64,000 nt of DNA. Source: Ostreiculturibacter nitratireducens (GTDB lineage: Bacteria > Pseudomonadota > Alphaproteobacteria > Rhodobacterales > Rhodobacteraceae). Location: contig NZ_JAVQHL010000001.1 in NCBI RefSeq assembly GCF_032670585.1, forward strand, positions 930,001-994,000. Reading direction: 5' to 3'. The notes under the pieces are model-generated. The model saw nothing but the letters and a program-made list of their open reading frames with translations. It ran no database searches and was not told the DNA's origin. The position numbers and the translations under genes were made by a program. Shown one piece after another: positions 17,936 through 27,468 of the stretch (positions are counted from its first letter, which is position 1; every line of letters starts with the position of its first letter).

Positions 17936-18438
17936 GCGAGCGGCTCCTCGGTCTGGATCTCTGCCAACGTTCTTTCGGGCAGGACCATCAGGAGAATGGC
18001 CTTCACGAACATCAGCGTGGCGCCGACCGGAATGGCCAGATAGGGGAGTGTCATCGGAACCCGGACCGCCGGAGAGACCTGCCGGTAATTCTTCAACGCG
18101 GCGGGAAAGCCCTCCCACATCATCAGAAGACAGAACCCAGCCACGCAGGCCAGCACCACCAGCCGGCGGACTCTTCTGAGCCGCTCGGACCGATGCTCCC
18201 CGAGCAGATCGATCGCCATGTGTTCATTTCGGAAAAGAGCCGCGCTGCCCGCCAGCATGACCATCCAGGTAGTCGAGTACCTCATTGTCTCCTCGCTCCA
18301 GGACAGGGGATCCACGAGGACATAGCGGAAGAACACCTGCGCCAGGTTCATCGCGACCACGGCAAGCAAAAGCACGGCCGAAACGGCCTCGACCACGCGC
18401 ATCAACCCAAGACCGAAACGGAGCAGGCGACGTTCCAA
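17932..18438 (-). CDS. TRAP transporter small permease (DctQ)
   Basis: 168 residues with four hydrophobic helices (about 15-37, 50-70, 93-115 and 130-150 by eye) and the DctQ motif FFRYVLVDPLSWSEETMRYSTTWMVMLGS-like region ending in NEHMAIDLL. It pairs with DctM in the inner membrane. It is 161 bp downstream of the binding-protein gene. Confidence 0.92.
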   Translation of the reverse strand: MERRLLRFGLGLMRVVEAVSAVLLLAVVAMNLAQVFFRYVLVDPLSWSEETMRYSTTWMVMLAGSAALFRNEHMAIDLLGEHRSERLRRVRRLVVLACVAGFCLLMMWEGFPAALKNYRQVSPAVRVPMTLPYLAIPVGATLMFVKAILLMVLPERTLAEIQTEEPLA

Positions 18439-18473
18439 GGGACTAACTCCTGACGGGGTTCCTGCAGCGGCAC

Positions 18474-18505
18474 CACAAGACTTCTTGTGCTGGCGCCCCG
18501 GGCGC
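18474..18505 (-). other. Tandem hairpins between dctP-type and dctQ-type genes
   Basis: CACAAGA-CT-TCTTGTG (18474-18489) is a perfect 7-bp inverted repeat, followed by GCGCCC-C-GGGCGC (18493-18505). They lie in the 161-bp gap after the binding-protein gene and probably reduce read-through or stabilise the upstream message, as in the sugar-type ABC unit. Confidence 0.45.
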
Positions 18506-18599
18506 TGGCCCGAGGCACCTTTCGTGAGTGGTGAGCGGTCGGGCGAGTTGCGTCGGACATCCCCATCCGGACCGCAAGTTCGGGCCGCCCGCCCCAGGC

Positions 18600-19625
18600 T
18601 CAGCGCCCGTAGAGCGCCGGTTCGTGGGCCTTGGCCGTATCAAGCAGCGCCTGGACGAGCTCGGCGCCGACCTGTTCACGCAGGTATTCCAGCACCGGCT
18701 CCTGCGACACCGCGGCGAAAGCCTCTTTTTCGGCCATCGTGGTCATGTGCACTTCGACGCCCTTCTCGCGGATCAGGTCGATGTACTTCTTCGCCCCTGC
18801 CAGCTTCTGGGTGTTCTCGATCCGGGCCGCGAGCGTCGCCGCTTCCAGCACGATCGCCTTCTCGTCATCGGTGAGCCCTTCGAAGAAGGCGTCGCTGATG
18901 ATGTAGGCATGGACCCCGAGGATGTGTTCGTCGGTGGACATGTACTTCTGCACGTCCATCAGGTTGTAGTCGTAGTTGACCTGGGCCGGGTTTTCCTGGC
19001 CGTCGATCACCCCCTGCTTCGCAGCCATGATGATCTCGGAACCGGGCATGGGTGTCGCCGCGGCGCCGAAGGATTCTACGAACCGGATGAACACAGGGCT
19101 CTCCATCACCCGCATCTTCAGCCCCTTAAGGTCCTCAGGGGTCCGGATCGGACGGACGTTGTTGGTGAAGTCCCGGAATCCGTTCTCGCCCCAGGACATC
19201 ACGCGGATGCCGGTGTCCTTGCGCATGTTCTCGGCAAGGTCGGCGAAGAACGGGCTGTCGAACACGGACCAGGCATGGGCCGAGGACTTGAACAGATACG
19301 GGACGGACAGGACCTGGATATCCTTGTAGAAGCCCGCCAGTGCCCCGGTATCCACAAGGCAAACCTCGACGGTGCCCTGCTGCACCTGTTCCGCGCAGGC
19401 GCGCTCGGCCCCGAGCTGGGCGCTCGGGAACAGGTCGACGGTGATGCCGCCTTCGGTCTTGTATTCGACGTGGTTCTTGAATGCGACGAGCGCGTTCCAT
19501 TCCGGGTTGTCGCCCTGCGGAGCGTTCATTCCGAACTTGATCGACTTGGCGTCGGCCGCACCCGCAGACAGAGCGATCGCTGCGACGGCGAAAGCCGAAA
19601 GTGCTTGAGCGAAATGCCTTTTCAT
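18600..19625 (-). CDS. TRAP transporter substrate-binding protein (DctP)
   Basis: 341 residues with a signal peptide (1-26, ending AGAADA). The mature protein has the DctP signature: FKNHVEYKTEGGITVDLFPSAQLGAERACAEQVQQGTVEV, then GLKMRVMESPVFIRFVESFGAAATPMPGSEIIMAAKQGVIDGQENP. The Arg in KMRV normally ion-pairs with the substrate carboxylate. It heads the leftward TRAP unit, 147 bp downstream of the M81 peptidase gene, with a recurrent-motif copy in between. Confidence 0.94.
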   Translation of the reverse strand: MKRHFAQALSAFAVAAIALSAGAADAKSIKFGMNAPQGDNPEWNALVAFKNHVEYKTEGGITVDLFPSAQLGAERACAEQVQQGTVEVCLVDTGALAGFYKDIQVLSVPYLFKSSAHAWSVFDSPFFADLAENMRKDTGIRVMSWGENGFRDFTNNVRPIRTPEDLKGLKMRVMESPVFIRFVESFGAAATPMPGSEIIMAAKQGVIDGQENPAQVNYDYNLMDVQKYMSTDEHILGVHAYIISDAFFEGLTDDEKAIVLEAATLAARIENTQKLAGAKKYIDLIREKGVEVHMTTMAEKEAFAAVSQEPVLEYLREQVGAELVQALLDTAKAHEPALYGR

Positions 19626-19701
19626 GTCGTTCTTCCCTTTTCTCGAAGTTCCCTGTTGGATTCCGTCTTTCGTTCATCATCGGCCTGAGGGCAGCGCCGA
19701 A

Positions 19702-19713
19702 GCCAATGCCAAG
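19702..19713 (-). promoter_or_regulatory. Putative shared operator, CTTGGCATTGGC
   Basis: Minus-strand copy of the recurrent motif, 77 bp before the TRAP binding-protein gene and in the same orientation as that gene. It supports a separate promoter for the TRAP unit behind the M81 gene. Confidence 0.45.
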
Positions 19714-19772
19714 CGCGGATCGAGCGATGCCGGCCCCGTATCGCCCCCTGCATGCGCGCGGCGCGCCCGTGC

Positions 19773-21302
19773 CTATGCGGGCACCTTCCATTCCACGTCC
19801 TGATCGAGTGGAAAGACCGGACGGGGAAAGTTGCGAAAGTCGAACCTTGTCAGGATCGGCGACGTGAGGCCCGGCGCGTCCACTTCGATGACCTGGTCGT
19901 GGGCGAAGTACTCGTCGAAGCCGGCTCTGAAATGGCCGCGCGACTTGACGACCACGGCGCGCGCCTCTCCGATGTCCAGCCCCATCATCTCGAAGAAGAT
20001 CGGATCGGCGCATTGCGTGCGGATCGAGATCACGACGACCTTGATGCCGCCAAGGTCCAGCAGCACCGATCTGCCGAGGTTCATGCGGCGACGGGCGTAG
20101 AAGCCGCGCCTCCCGACGCAATCACCGTCCCGAACGCAAAGCACACGGGCGTCCGCCTCGAACCTCCTCGAGTATTCATCCGGTGCGATCCTGTTGAACA
20201 CGGCCTTGAAGGTCGCGCCTTCCCCGAGTTCTGCGGCCTCTTCGGCCAGCAGCGGATCGTTTATGACGCCCACGATCACTCCCTTGGCGCCAGCCGCGTG
20301 AAGCGCTTCGAGTATCCACATCGTGTTGCCGTTGCCCCCGCCCCCGGGGTTGTCGGCGACATCCGCCAGAGCGACCGCGGGAAGATCCGGGTTGCGCCCC
20401 ACCTCAAGCACACGCGCCACCGCCTCATCGAGCGGCGTCAGCCGCGGCACGAAACGCTTGTGCTGGGACCATGCCATCTCGGCGATCGCGCGCGCCGCCC
20501 GCTGCGCGCTTCCGTTGGCGCGCCGCGCCGTGACAATGATGGCCAGGCCGTTCTTGGCCGTGTCGGAATATGCGAAACCACCCAGGATGGACACGTTGAC
20601 GATGTCATCGCCCAGGAAGGTCTGCCCATAGTTGATGATATCGGCATAGGGGCCGGCTTCGGTCAGAAGCGTCACCGTGGGCGGTGTCAGCGGCAGCCTG
20701 ATGAAGGCCACATCCGGACGCATGCCCCGGATCAGTTCGTGAAGGATCTCTGCCGCGTCCTTGCCGCGGGCCAGCATGTCCACGTGCGGGTTCGTCTGGT
20801 AGGACACGATAGCGTCCACCGACCGCACCATGCGGTCCGAAACATTTCCGTGCAGGTCTAATGTGGCGACGATCGGCACATCGGACCCGACGACGGACCT
20901 GACCATGGCAAAGATCGCTCCGTCGGGGTCGTCTTCCTCGGTCGTAATCATGGCGCCGTGATTGGAGATGTAGACGGCATCGATCGCGCCGGCCGCCTCG
21001 AGCCTGCGGCGCATCTCATCCAGGCTCGCCTCGAAGAAGGAATGGTCGAGCGGCCCACCGGCCTCGACCAACCCGACCAGTATCGGAACGGGAACCCAGT
21101 TTCCCTTGGCGTCCATCTCGGCCGCGAAACCGCGGATCTCGGTTGGAAGCTTCGGATCCATACCGCGAAGATCCTCGAGGATCTCGTCGCCCGCCAGGTA
21201 GACGCGATTCAGGAAGTCCTCTTCCGTGATCACTGGCGCGAACCGGTTGCTTTCCAGCATGAGCCCCAGAATTGCGACGCGCAGCGGGGATGGTTCTTGC
21301 AT
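19773..21302 (-). CDS. M81-family metallopeptidase (MlrC-like)
   Basis: 509 residues, full length for MlrC proteins. The N-terminal domain shows VAILGLMLESNRFAP (ExN-type motif), VYISNHGAMIT and IVATLDLHGNVSDRMV, supplying the Asp/His metal ligands expected of this family. The C-terminal MlrC_C part includes GGGGNGNTMWILEAL and VVVKSRGHFRAGFDEYF. The family was defined by a microcystin-linear-peptide hydrolase, but most members occur beside transporters and act on unknown small amide or carboxylate compounds. Adjacent to a TRAP system and divergent from the aldehyde dehydrogenase/GMC pair, it may process the imported acid. Confidence 0.9.
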   Translation of the reverse strand: MQEPSPLRVAILGLMLESNRFAPVITEEDFLNRVYLAGDEILEDLRGMDPKLPTEIRGFAAEMDAKGNWVPVPILVGLVEAGGPLDHSFFEASLDEMRRRLEAAGAIDAVYISNHGAMITTEEDDPDGAIFAMVRSVVGSDVPIVATLDLHGNVSDRMVRSVDAIVSYQTNPHVDMLARGKDAAEILHELIRGMRPDVAFIRLPLTPPTVTLLTEAGPYADIINYGQTFLGDDIVNVSILGGFAYSDTAKNGLAIIVTARRANGSAQRAARAIAEMAWSQHKRFVPRLTPLDEAVARVLEVGRNPDLPAVALADVADNPGGGGNGNTMWILEALHAAGAKGVIVGVINDPLLAEEAAELGEGATFKAVFNRIAPDEYSRRFEADARVLCVRDGDCVGRRGFYARRRMNLGRSVLLDLGGIKVVVISIRTQCADPIFFEMMGLDIGEARAVVVKSRGHFRAGFDEYFAHDQVIEVDAPGLTSPILTRFDFRNFPRPVFPLDQDVEWKVPA

Positions 21303-21358
21303 GTCTTGGATTCCTTTGCGCTCCTCTCCCCTCAGTTAGCCGCGTCCATCCTCTGCGA

Positions 21359-21369
21359 GCCAATGCAAG
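21359..21369 (-). promoter_or_regulatory. Putative shared operator, CTTGCATTGGC on minus strand
   Basis: Located 57 bp before the M81 gene start and identical over 11 bases to the site at 6831-6841. The same divergent intergenic region (21303-21537) also holds GGCATGCAAAAG and GGCATAGCCCAAT near 21418-21443, the latter echoing a sequence near 31012-31022 in reverse orientation. Confidence 0.45.
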
Positions 21370-21537
21370 GTCGGTCTAGCCCGATGCACAGGAAGCATTG
21401 CCCGACCCGAGACGAGCGGCATGCAAAAGCGGCATAGCCCAATCGGCAAACGGCATTCGCCAATATGGGAGCCCGTCATGATACTTCGTGCGACACGACC
21501 GCGCGACGCGCGGCGGACCGGCCATCGGGAGGCAAGA

Positions 21538-22983
21538 ATGACAATGGCGATCCGGCCTTACTGGCGGAACTTCATCGATGGCAACTGGGTCGACGGCGCG
21601 GACGGTACGCGGATCGTCGTGACCGATCCCGCGACGGCGCAGCCGATCGCCGAAGTCGCGCGCGCAATGTCGGCGGATGTCGACCGGGCGGTCGCGGCGG
21701 CGCGCCGGTGCTTCGAAAGCCGCGTTCTTCAGGACTTGCGGCCAAGTGATCGCGGCGAGATGATGTTCGCGGTCGCGGATCAGCTGGACGCGTTGGCCGA
21801 CGAAATCGCCACGGTCGAATGCTTTGACAACGGCAAGACACTTGTGGCCGGCCGGGCCGAGGTGGCTCTTACGAAACGTTATCTGCGCTACTACGGCGGC
21901 ATGGCCGACAAGCTTGAGGGTCGCCAGATTCCGCTAGGAAAGGGCCTGCTCGACTACACGGTGCATGCGCCGTTCGGCGTCTCTGGCCAGATCGTTCCCT
22001 GGAACGGCCCCCTGCCCGTCGGCGCCCGTTCGGTCGCCTGCGCGCTCGTGACCGGCAACACGGTCGTCCTGAAGTCCCCCGAGGATTCTCCCCTCAGCCT
22101 GTTCCTGTTCGCCGAGGCCTGCCAGAAGGCCGGTCTGCCCGACGGGGCGGTGAACATAATCTGTGGCTACGGCCACGACGCCGGCGCGGCTCTTGCGGCC
22201 CATCCCGATATCGATCACATCGTGTTCACCGGCTCGGTCGAAACCGGCAAGAGCGTGCTGCGCTCTGCCGCCGAGCGCGTGGTTCCCTGCGTCATGGAGC
22301 TGGGGGGCAAATCCGGAGGGATCGTCTACGCCGACGCCGACCTGGATCGCACCGCGGCCAGCGCCGCACGTGGCATCTTCCACCATTCCGGCCAGATCTG
22401 CTCCGCGGGATCTCGGCTGATCGTGCATCGGTCGATCCACGATGACCTCGTCGAGAGGATTCGTGTGCTGGCGGAGGCCCGCACCGTCGGACCCGGGATC
22501 GATGGCTGCGACATGGGTCCGCTTATCTCGGAGCGCCAACTCGAGAAGGTCGAGGCGCTTTGCCGTGTCGGCGTCGAAGAAGGCGCGACGCTGGTGATCG
22601 GGGGATCGCGCGTTCAGGGCCTGCCGGGGCATTTCATGGCGCCCACCATTTTCACCGGCGTGCGGCCGGAGATGCGCATCGCGCAGGAGGAATTCTTCGG
22701 GCCGGTGCTTGTCGTGATTCCTTTCGATACGCCGGAGGAAGCGATCTCGATCGCCAACGGAACGGACTACGGTCTCGCAGCCGGCGTCTACACGCGTGAC
22801 CTGCAACTCGCCCACTGGACGGCGGATCGCCTCGTCGCCGGCCAGATATATGTCAACGAATGGTGGGCGGGCGGCGTGGAGACCCCGTTCGGCGGCATGA
22901 AGCGCTCCGGCTACGGGCGCGAAAAGGGTCAGGAGGCGCTGCTCGGCTACGTGCAGACCAAGAACGTCGGGATTCGCCTCTGA
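21538..22983 (+). CDS. Aldehyde dehydrogenase family protein (NAD(P)-dependent)
   Basis: 481 residues from the ATG at 21538, which has a GGGAGGCAAGA ribosome site; the open frame extends further upstream without one. Key residues: N156 in PWNGPLP, E254 in MELGGKSGG, catalytic C288 in GQICSAGSR, and the C-terminal PFGGMKRSGYGREKG. It oxidises an aldehyde to an acid in the cytoplasm. It is 4 bp upstream of the GMC oxidoreductase gene, so an alcohol-to-aldehyde-to-acid pair is likely. It is a close paralogue of the enzyme at 37372 (both begin YWRNxIxGxWVDGxDGxRI). Confidence 0.93.
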   Translation: MTMAIRPYWRNFIDGNWVDGADGTRIVVTDPATAQPIAEVARAMSADVDRAVAAARRCFESRVLQDLRPSDRGEMMFAVADQLDALADEIATVECFDNGKTLVAGRAEVALTKRYLRYYGGMADKLEGRQIPLGKGLLDYTVHAPFGVSGQIVPWNGPLPVGARSVACALVTGNTVVLKSPEDSPLSLFLFAEACQKAGLPDGAVNIICGYGHDAGAALAAHPDIDHIVFTGSVETGKSVLRSAAERVVPCVMELGGKSGGIVYADADLDRTAASAARGIFHHSGQICSAGSRLIVHRSIHDDLVERIRVLAEARTVGPGIDGCDMGPLISERQLEKVEALCRVGVEEGATLVIGGSRVQGLPGHFMAPTIFTGVRPEMRIAQEEFFGPVLVVIPFDTPEEAISIANGTDYGLAAGVYTRDLQLAHWTADRLVAGQIYVNEWWAGGVETPFGGMKRSGYGREKGQEALLGYVQTKNVGIRL

Positions 22984-22987
22984 GAGC

Positions 22988-24619
22988 ATGTCGATGGAAT
23001 TCGACTACCTGGTAATCGGTGCGGGCAGTGCGGGCTCCGTCGTCGCGGGCAGATTGTCCGAATCCGGCAAGGGCTCCGTCTGCGTGCTGGAGGCAGGGCC
23101 ACGCGACTGGCATCCTTCGATCCACGTGCCCGCCGCGGTCGTCTACGCGCTGGGAAACCCTCGTATCAACTGGATGTACCCCACCAAACCCCATTCGGGC
23201 ACGGGTGGGCGAACGCTCATACAGTCGCGCGGCAAGACGCTTGGCGGCTCCGGCGCCATCAACGGCCACGTCTACACGCGCGGCCACCCCAGCGACTTCG
23301 ATGGCTGGGCCGAGATGGGAAACCATGGCTGGAGCTACGCCGAATTGCTTCCCTACTTCCGGCGCAGCGAATCCTGCATCGGCATCGGCGAGGACCTTTA
23401 CCGAGGGCGGGAAGGTCCCTTCACAATCACCGCGATGGATGAACCCGACGCCTTGTGCGAGGCGTTCATGCAGTCGGCCGAGGCCCTCGGCATCCCGCGG
23501 AACCCCGACTACAACGGCGCGTCGCAGGACGGGGTGTCCTACGTCCAGCGGTCGATCCATCGTGGGCGCCGCGTAAGTCCGGCGCGCGCGTTCCTGTACC
23601 CGGCCATGCGCCGCGGCAATACGAAGGTGATGACGGGGGCGATGGTCCTGCGCATCCTGTTCGACGGCAGGCGCGCGGTCGGGGCGGTCGTTCTGAGGAA
23701 CGGGCGCGAGGAGACCGTGCGAGCGCGGCGCGAAGTCATCCTCAGCGCCGGTTCCATCGCCTCGCCGCAATTGCTCCAGGTCTCGGGCGTCGGCGATCCC
23801 GGTCTCCTCGGCGGGCTTGGCGTTCCCGTCGTTCATGCCCTCGCCGGCGTCGGAGGGAACCTGATCGACCACTATGCCGCGCGAATGGTCCTGCGGGTCC
23901 ACGGGGCAAGAACCATCAACGAACGCGTGCGTGGCATGCCCCTGCTGCGCGAACTGGCGCGATACGGGTTGTTCCGCCGGGGCGCTCTCGCGCTGACGCC
24001 GACCCTCGTCTACTGTTTCGGGAAGTCTGACCCCGCCCTTCCGCATGGCGACATCCAGGTCTCGTTCACGCCCGCGAGCTATCCTGCGGGCATCTGGTCC
24101 GGGCTGGACAGGTTTCCGGGCGCGACAATGGCGTGCTGGCAGCAACGCCCGAAAAGTCGTGGGCATGTGCGCGCCGTTTCGGCAGATGTTCGCGAGGTGC
24201 CGGAATTCATGCCGAACTACCTCGCCGAGGAAGAAGACAGACAGTCGCTGATCGCGGCGATGCGGCTCGCCCGACGGATCGCCGCGCAAGCGCCTTTCTC
24301 GGGATTCGTCGAAAGGGAAACATGGCCCGGCCCCGAAGCCGACAGCGACGATGCGCTTCTTGCTCATGCGCGCGAGACCGGGAACACGACATACCACCCC
24401 GTCGGGACGTGCCGCATGGGCCCGCACAATCGCCCCGGAAGCGTCGTCGGCCCCGACCTCCGGGTCCACGGCATCGACGGTTTGCGGGTCGCCGATTGTT
24501 CGGTCCTGCCGACAATGCCTGCAGCGAACACCAACGCCTCGGCCCTGCTGGTCGGAGAGAAGGCCGCCGACCTCATCCTTGGCCGCCCGGCTCCTCCGCC
24601 CGCGCAAGTCCCGACGTGA
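22988..24619 (+). CDS. GMC-family FAD oxidoreductase (choline dehydrogenase / alcohol dehydrogenase type)
   Basis: 543 residues. FAD motif GAGSAGSVVAGRLSE at residues 11-25, the GMC signature GGSGAINGHVYTRGHPSDFD, a second GMC signature (GSIASPQLLQVSGVG), and the C-terminal catalytic His at 470 (NTTYHPVGTCRMG) followed by ANTNASALLVGEKAADLI. Such enzymes oxidise choline, long-chain or polyethylene-glycol-like alcohols. With the adjacent aldehyde dehydrogenase it would convert an alcohol to an acid. It converges on the second peptide-type ABC system. Confidence 0.92.
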   Translation: MSMEFDYLVIGAGSAGSVVAGRLSESGKGSVCVLEAGPRDWHPSIHVPAAVVYALGNPRINWMYPTKPHSGTGGRTLIQSRGKTLGGSGAINGHVYTRGHPSDFDGWAEMGNHGWSYAELLPYFRRSESCIGIGEDLYRGREGPFTITAMDEPDALCEAFMQSAEALGIPRNPDYNGASQDGVSYVQRSIHRGRRVSPARAFLYPAMRRGNTKVMTGAMVLRILFDGRRAVGAVVLRNGREETVRARREVILSAGSIASPQLLQVSGVGDPGLLGGLGVPVVHALAGVGGNLIDHYAARMVLRVHGARTINERVRGMPLLRELARYGLFRRGALALTPTLVYCFGKSDPALPHGDIQVSFTPASYPAGIWSGLDRFPGATMACWQQRPKSRGHVRAVSADVREVPEFMPNYLAEEEDRQSLIAAMRLARRIAAQAPFSGFVERETWPGPEADSDDALLAHARETGNTTYHPVGTCRMGPHNRPGSVVGPDLRVHGIDGLRVADCSVLPTMPAANTNASALLVGEKAADLILGRPAPPPAQVPT

Positions 24620-24667
24620 CGCACGGGCACCCGAAGGGGGCGACAGACCGGATCCGATGACGCCTCG

Positions 24668-25630
24668 TCACGCGAAATGGCAGGCGACCGCGCGCTCGGC
24701 TGTCTTCTGCCGCAACTCCGGGCGCTCGGACAGGCACCGGTCGGCGGCGATGGGGCAACGGTCGCTGAACGGGCATCCCCTGACCTCGGCGAACCGGCTG
24801 GGGGGCTCGCCCTTCTCGATGCCTCCGCTGATCCGAAGCGCCGGATCGATCCGGGGCACGGACGCGATCAGTAGCCGCGTGTAGGGATGCAACGGGTCAT
24901 CAAAGAGCGACCGCGCGTCGGACACCTCGACGAGGTTTCCAAGATACATGACCGCCACGCGGTCGCTGATCTGGGCCACGACTCCGAGGTCGTGCGAGAT
25001 GAACATCATCGTCAGCCCAAGCTGCTCCTTCAGGTCGGCCATCAGGTTCAGCACCTGTGCCTGGATCGAGACGTCCAGGGCGGAAACCGGCTCGTCAGCG
25101 ATGATGAGATCGGGCGCGGGAAGGATTGCCCTTGCGATGCCGACCCTCTGCCTTTGCCCGCCGCTGAGCTCATGCGGAAAGCGCGCGCCGAATGACGGGT
25201 CCAGGCCGACCTGGGTAAGCGCTTCGGCGACCCTCCTCTCGCGCTCCGAGCGGCTTGAGAAGATGCCGTGAATGTCGCCCGTCTCGGCGACCGAGTCGGC
25301 GACTGTCCGGCGTGGATTGAGCGAGGCATAGGGATCCTGGAAAACCATCCTCACCTTCAGGCTCAACTCGCGCGCGGCCCGGTTCTTGTTCGAGAGAATG
25401 TCCTTGCCGTTCAGCTGCACGTCTCCGGCCTCGGCCCTTTCCAGACCGATGATGGTCCTGCCCACCGTCGTCTTGCCAGAGCCGGATTCCCCGACGATGC
25501 CGAGGACCTCTCCGCGCCTCACCGAAAACGATACATCGCTGACGGCCCGGATCTTGTACTTCCGTCCAGCCCTCTTGGCCGTGAAGGTCGTGTGGAGGTT
25601 CCGCACCGACAGGATGTCCTGACTGGTCAT
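24668..25630 (-). CDS. Oligopeptide ABC transporter ATP-binding protein (DppF/OppF type)
   Basis: 320 residues from the ATG at 25630. Walker A (GESGSGKTTVGR), Q-loop (RMVFQDPYASLNPRRTV), signature (LSGGQRQRVGIARA), Walker B (LIIADEPVSALD) and a C-terminal oligopeptide domain with cysteines (VRGCPFSDRCPIAADRC). Its start overlaps the upstream ATPase stop by 4 bp. It is the last gene of the leftward five-gene operon 29983 to 24668. Confidence 0.94.
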   Translation of the reverse strand: MTSQDILSVRNLHTTFTAKRAGRKYKIRAVSDVSFSVRRGEVLGIVGESGSGKTTVGRTIIGLERAEAGDVQLNGKDILSNKNRAARELSLKVRMVFQDPYASLNPRRTVADSVAETGDIHGIFSSRSERERRVAEALTQVGLDPSFGARFPHELSGGQRQRVGIARAILPAPDLIIADEPVSALDVSIQAQVLNLMADLKEQLGLTMMFISHDLGVVAQISDRVAVMYLGNLVEVSDARSLFDDPLHPYTRLLIASVPRIDPALRISGGIEKGEPPSRFAEVRGCPFSDRCPIAADRCLSERPELRQKTAERAVACHFA

Positions 25631-26601
25631 GCCGTTGCTCTTTCGCGCAGGGGGAAGTTGCAGGTTGCCTCGTGGCCGGCGGTGACGCTGTGCCTGGGAA
25701 CCGATCCGACCCGGCAGACCGCCTGCGCATAGCTGCATCGTGGAGCGAATGCACAACCCTCCGCGATTTCCCCCGGTTTTGGGGCCTGGCCGGGAATCGT
25801 GCGCAGCCGGTGATGGCCCGCCGACGGCTCCGGCACGCAGGACATGAGGCCCTCGGTGTAGGGATGGACCGGTTGTTCGAACAGGATCCCGACCGGCCCC
25901 GTTTCGACGATGCGACCCGAATACATGACCGCGACCCGGTCGGCGAGCTGGGACACGACGCCAAGGTCGTGGGTTATGAATAGCACGCCCATGTCGAGTT
26001 CGTCGCAAAGCTCCCGGATGAGGCTGAGAATTTGCAGCTGCACGGTCACGTCCAGCGCCGTGGTGGGCTCGTCGGCGATGAGAAGTTGCGGTCGGCAGGC
26101 AAGGGCTATCGCGATCATCACCCTTTGCCGCATTCCGCCGGACAGTTCGTGCGGGTAAGCGTTCAGTTGCAGCGCCGCGTCGGGGATGCGGACCATTTCG
26201 AGCAGTTCCCGCGCGCGGCTGCGCGCCTCGGCGCCTGTGGTTCCATCATGGACGCGCACTGCTTCCATGATCTGATCCCCGATGCGCATCACGGGGTTCA
26301 AGGACGTCATCGGCTCCTGGAAGATCATCGCCACGCCGCCGCAGCCTTTCTCGACCCGCACGTGCGGCGGCATATGCGTGATGTCGACGCCATCGAGTTC
26401 AATGCAACCCGAACGCGCCCACACGTCGGGATGGGGCAACAGCCCCATGATCGCGAGCGACGTCATGCTCTTGCCGCAGCCGGACTCGCCGACCAGCCCT
26501 AGGACCTCGCCGCGCGATATCTCGAACGAAACCGAAGAGACCACATCGAGTTCGGCACTTGGGCTGCCGATCGCCACGAACAGATCGCTTACCCTAAGCA
26601 T
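25627..26601 (-). CDS. Oligopeptide ABC transporter ATP-binding protein (DppD/OppD type)
   Basis: 324 residues. Walker A (GESGCGKSMTS), Q-loop (AMIFQEPMTSLNPVM), signature (LSGGMRQRVMIA), Walker B (LLIADEPTTALD), H-loop (LFITHDLGVVSQLADR) and a C-terminal cysteine cluster (GCAFAPRCSYAQAVC). It starts 3 bp after the permease gene ends. It forms the ATPase heterodimer with the protein at 24668. Confidence 0.94.
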   Translation of the reverse strand: MLRVSDLFVAIGSPSAELDVVSSVSFEISRGEVLGLVGESGCGKSMTSLAIMGLLPHPDVWARSGCIELDGVDITHMPPHVRVEKGCGGVAMIFQEPMTSLNPVMRIGDQIMEAVRVHDGTTGAEARSRARELLEMVRIPDAALQLNAYPHELSGGMRQRVMIAIALACRPQLLIADEPTTALDVTVQLQILSLIRELCDELDMGVLFITHDLGVVSQLADRVAVMYSGRIVETGPVGILFEQPVHPYTEGLMSCVPEPSAGHHRLRTIPGQAPKPGEIAEGCAFAPRCSYAQAVCRVGSVPRHSVTAGHEATCNFPLRERATA

Positions 26602-26604
26602 CGG

Positions 26605-27468
26605 CTATTTCCTTTGCCTGTTGCCCAGCATCTGCCGGAAGCGCGGGTCGAGCCGGTCGCGCAGAACGTCACCGACGAGGTTGAGAGAGAAGGCCGTCAG
26701 GACGATCATCAGTCCGGGAAAGAACAGAAGCCACGGGGCGCGCGTGATGTAGATGCGCGACTCGGCCAGCATGTTGCCCCAGCTCGGGACTTCGGGCGGG
26801 GCACCCAGGCCAAGGAAGTCGAGCGAGGCGGCGCCGAGTTGGGCGAACGCGAAAACGAAGCTGGCCTGAACGAGAAGCGGCGAAACCATGTTCGGGAGGA
26901 TGTGCTTGCGGATCAGCCAGAACGTGCCCGCGCCCATGCTGCGGGCGGCCTCGACGTAGGTCTCCTCGCGAAGCCGCAGCGTCACGCCGTAGGTAATCCG
27001 CGCGGTGGTCGTCAGGTAGATCACGCCGATCGCCAGGATCGCATTCGTCACGCCCTGCCCGAGGATCACGATCAGGCCAAGGGCCAGAAGCAGCGACGGG
27101 AAGGCCATCATCACGTCGACCATGCGCATCAGGATACGGCCGAGCCTCGGGAAAAGCGCCGAGACGATCCCTATCGGAACTCCCGTGATCATCGCGAACG
27201 ATACGACGCCAAGCCCGATCAGCAGCGCCAGCCTCGCTCCGTGGATCGCCCGGCTGAGCGTATCGCGGCCGAAGTGGTCAGTGCCAAACCAGTGGCTCCA
27301 GCTCGGGGGGCTCAGGCGGTTCACGGGCTCGATCGCTTCGGGAGCGTAGGGCGCGAGGATGTCAGCGGCCACGGCAAGGACAACGATCACCACCAGCAGA
27401 ACCAAGCCGCCGAAGGCGAGAGGACGCCGCGCGAAGAGCCTCAGCGAGGAAATCAGGTGCGCGGTCAT
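26605..27468 (-). CDS. Peptide-type ABC transporter permease (DppC)
   Basis: 287 residues from the ATG at 27468 (MTAHLISSLRLFARRPLAFGG). The N-terminal DppC region (WSHWFGTDHFGRDTLSRAIHGARLALLIGLG) and EAA loop (YVEAARSMGAGTFWLIRKHILPN) are clear, with about six membrane helices. The start overlaps the DppB stop by 4 bp. The frame is open further upstream, but that is an out-of-frame reading of the DppB gene. Confidence 0.93.
   Translation of the reverse strand: MTAHLISSLRLFARRPLAFGGLVLLVVIVVLAVAADILAPYAPEAIEPVNRLSPPSWSHWFGTDHFGRDTLSRAIHGARLALLIGLGVVSFAMITGVPIGIVSALFPRLGRILMRMVDVMMAFPSLLLALGLIVILGQGVTNAILAIGVIYLTTTARITYGVTLRLREETYVEAARSMGAGTFWLIRKHILPNMVSPLLVQASFVFAFAQLGAASLDFLGLGAPPEVPSWGNMLAESRIYITRAPWLLFFPGLMIVLTAFSLNLVGDVLRDRLDPRFRQMLGNRQRK

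Noticed and set aside
22853..24607. 584-codon open frame on the minus strand
   Set aside because: It is the antisense shadow of the GMC oxidoreductase gene, with arginine/histidine-rich low-quality sequence and no family match; common in high-GC DNA.
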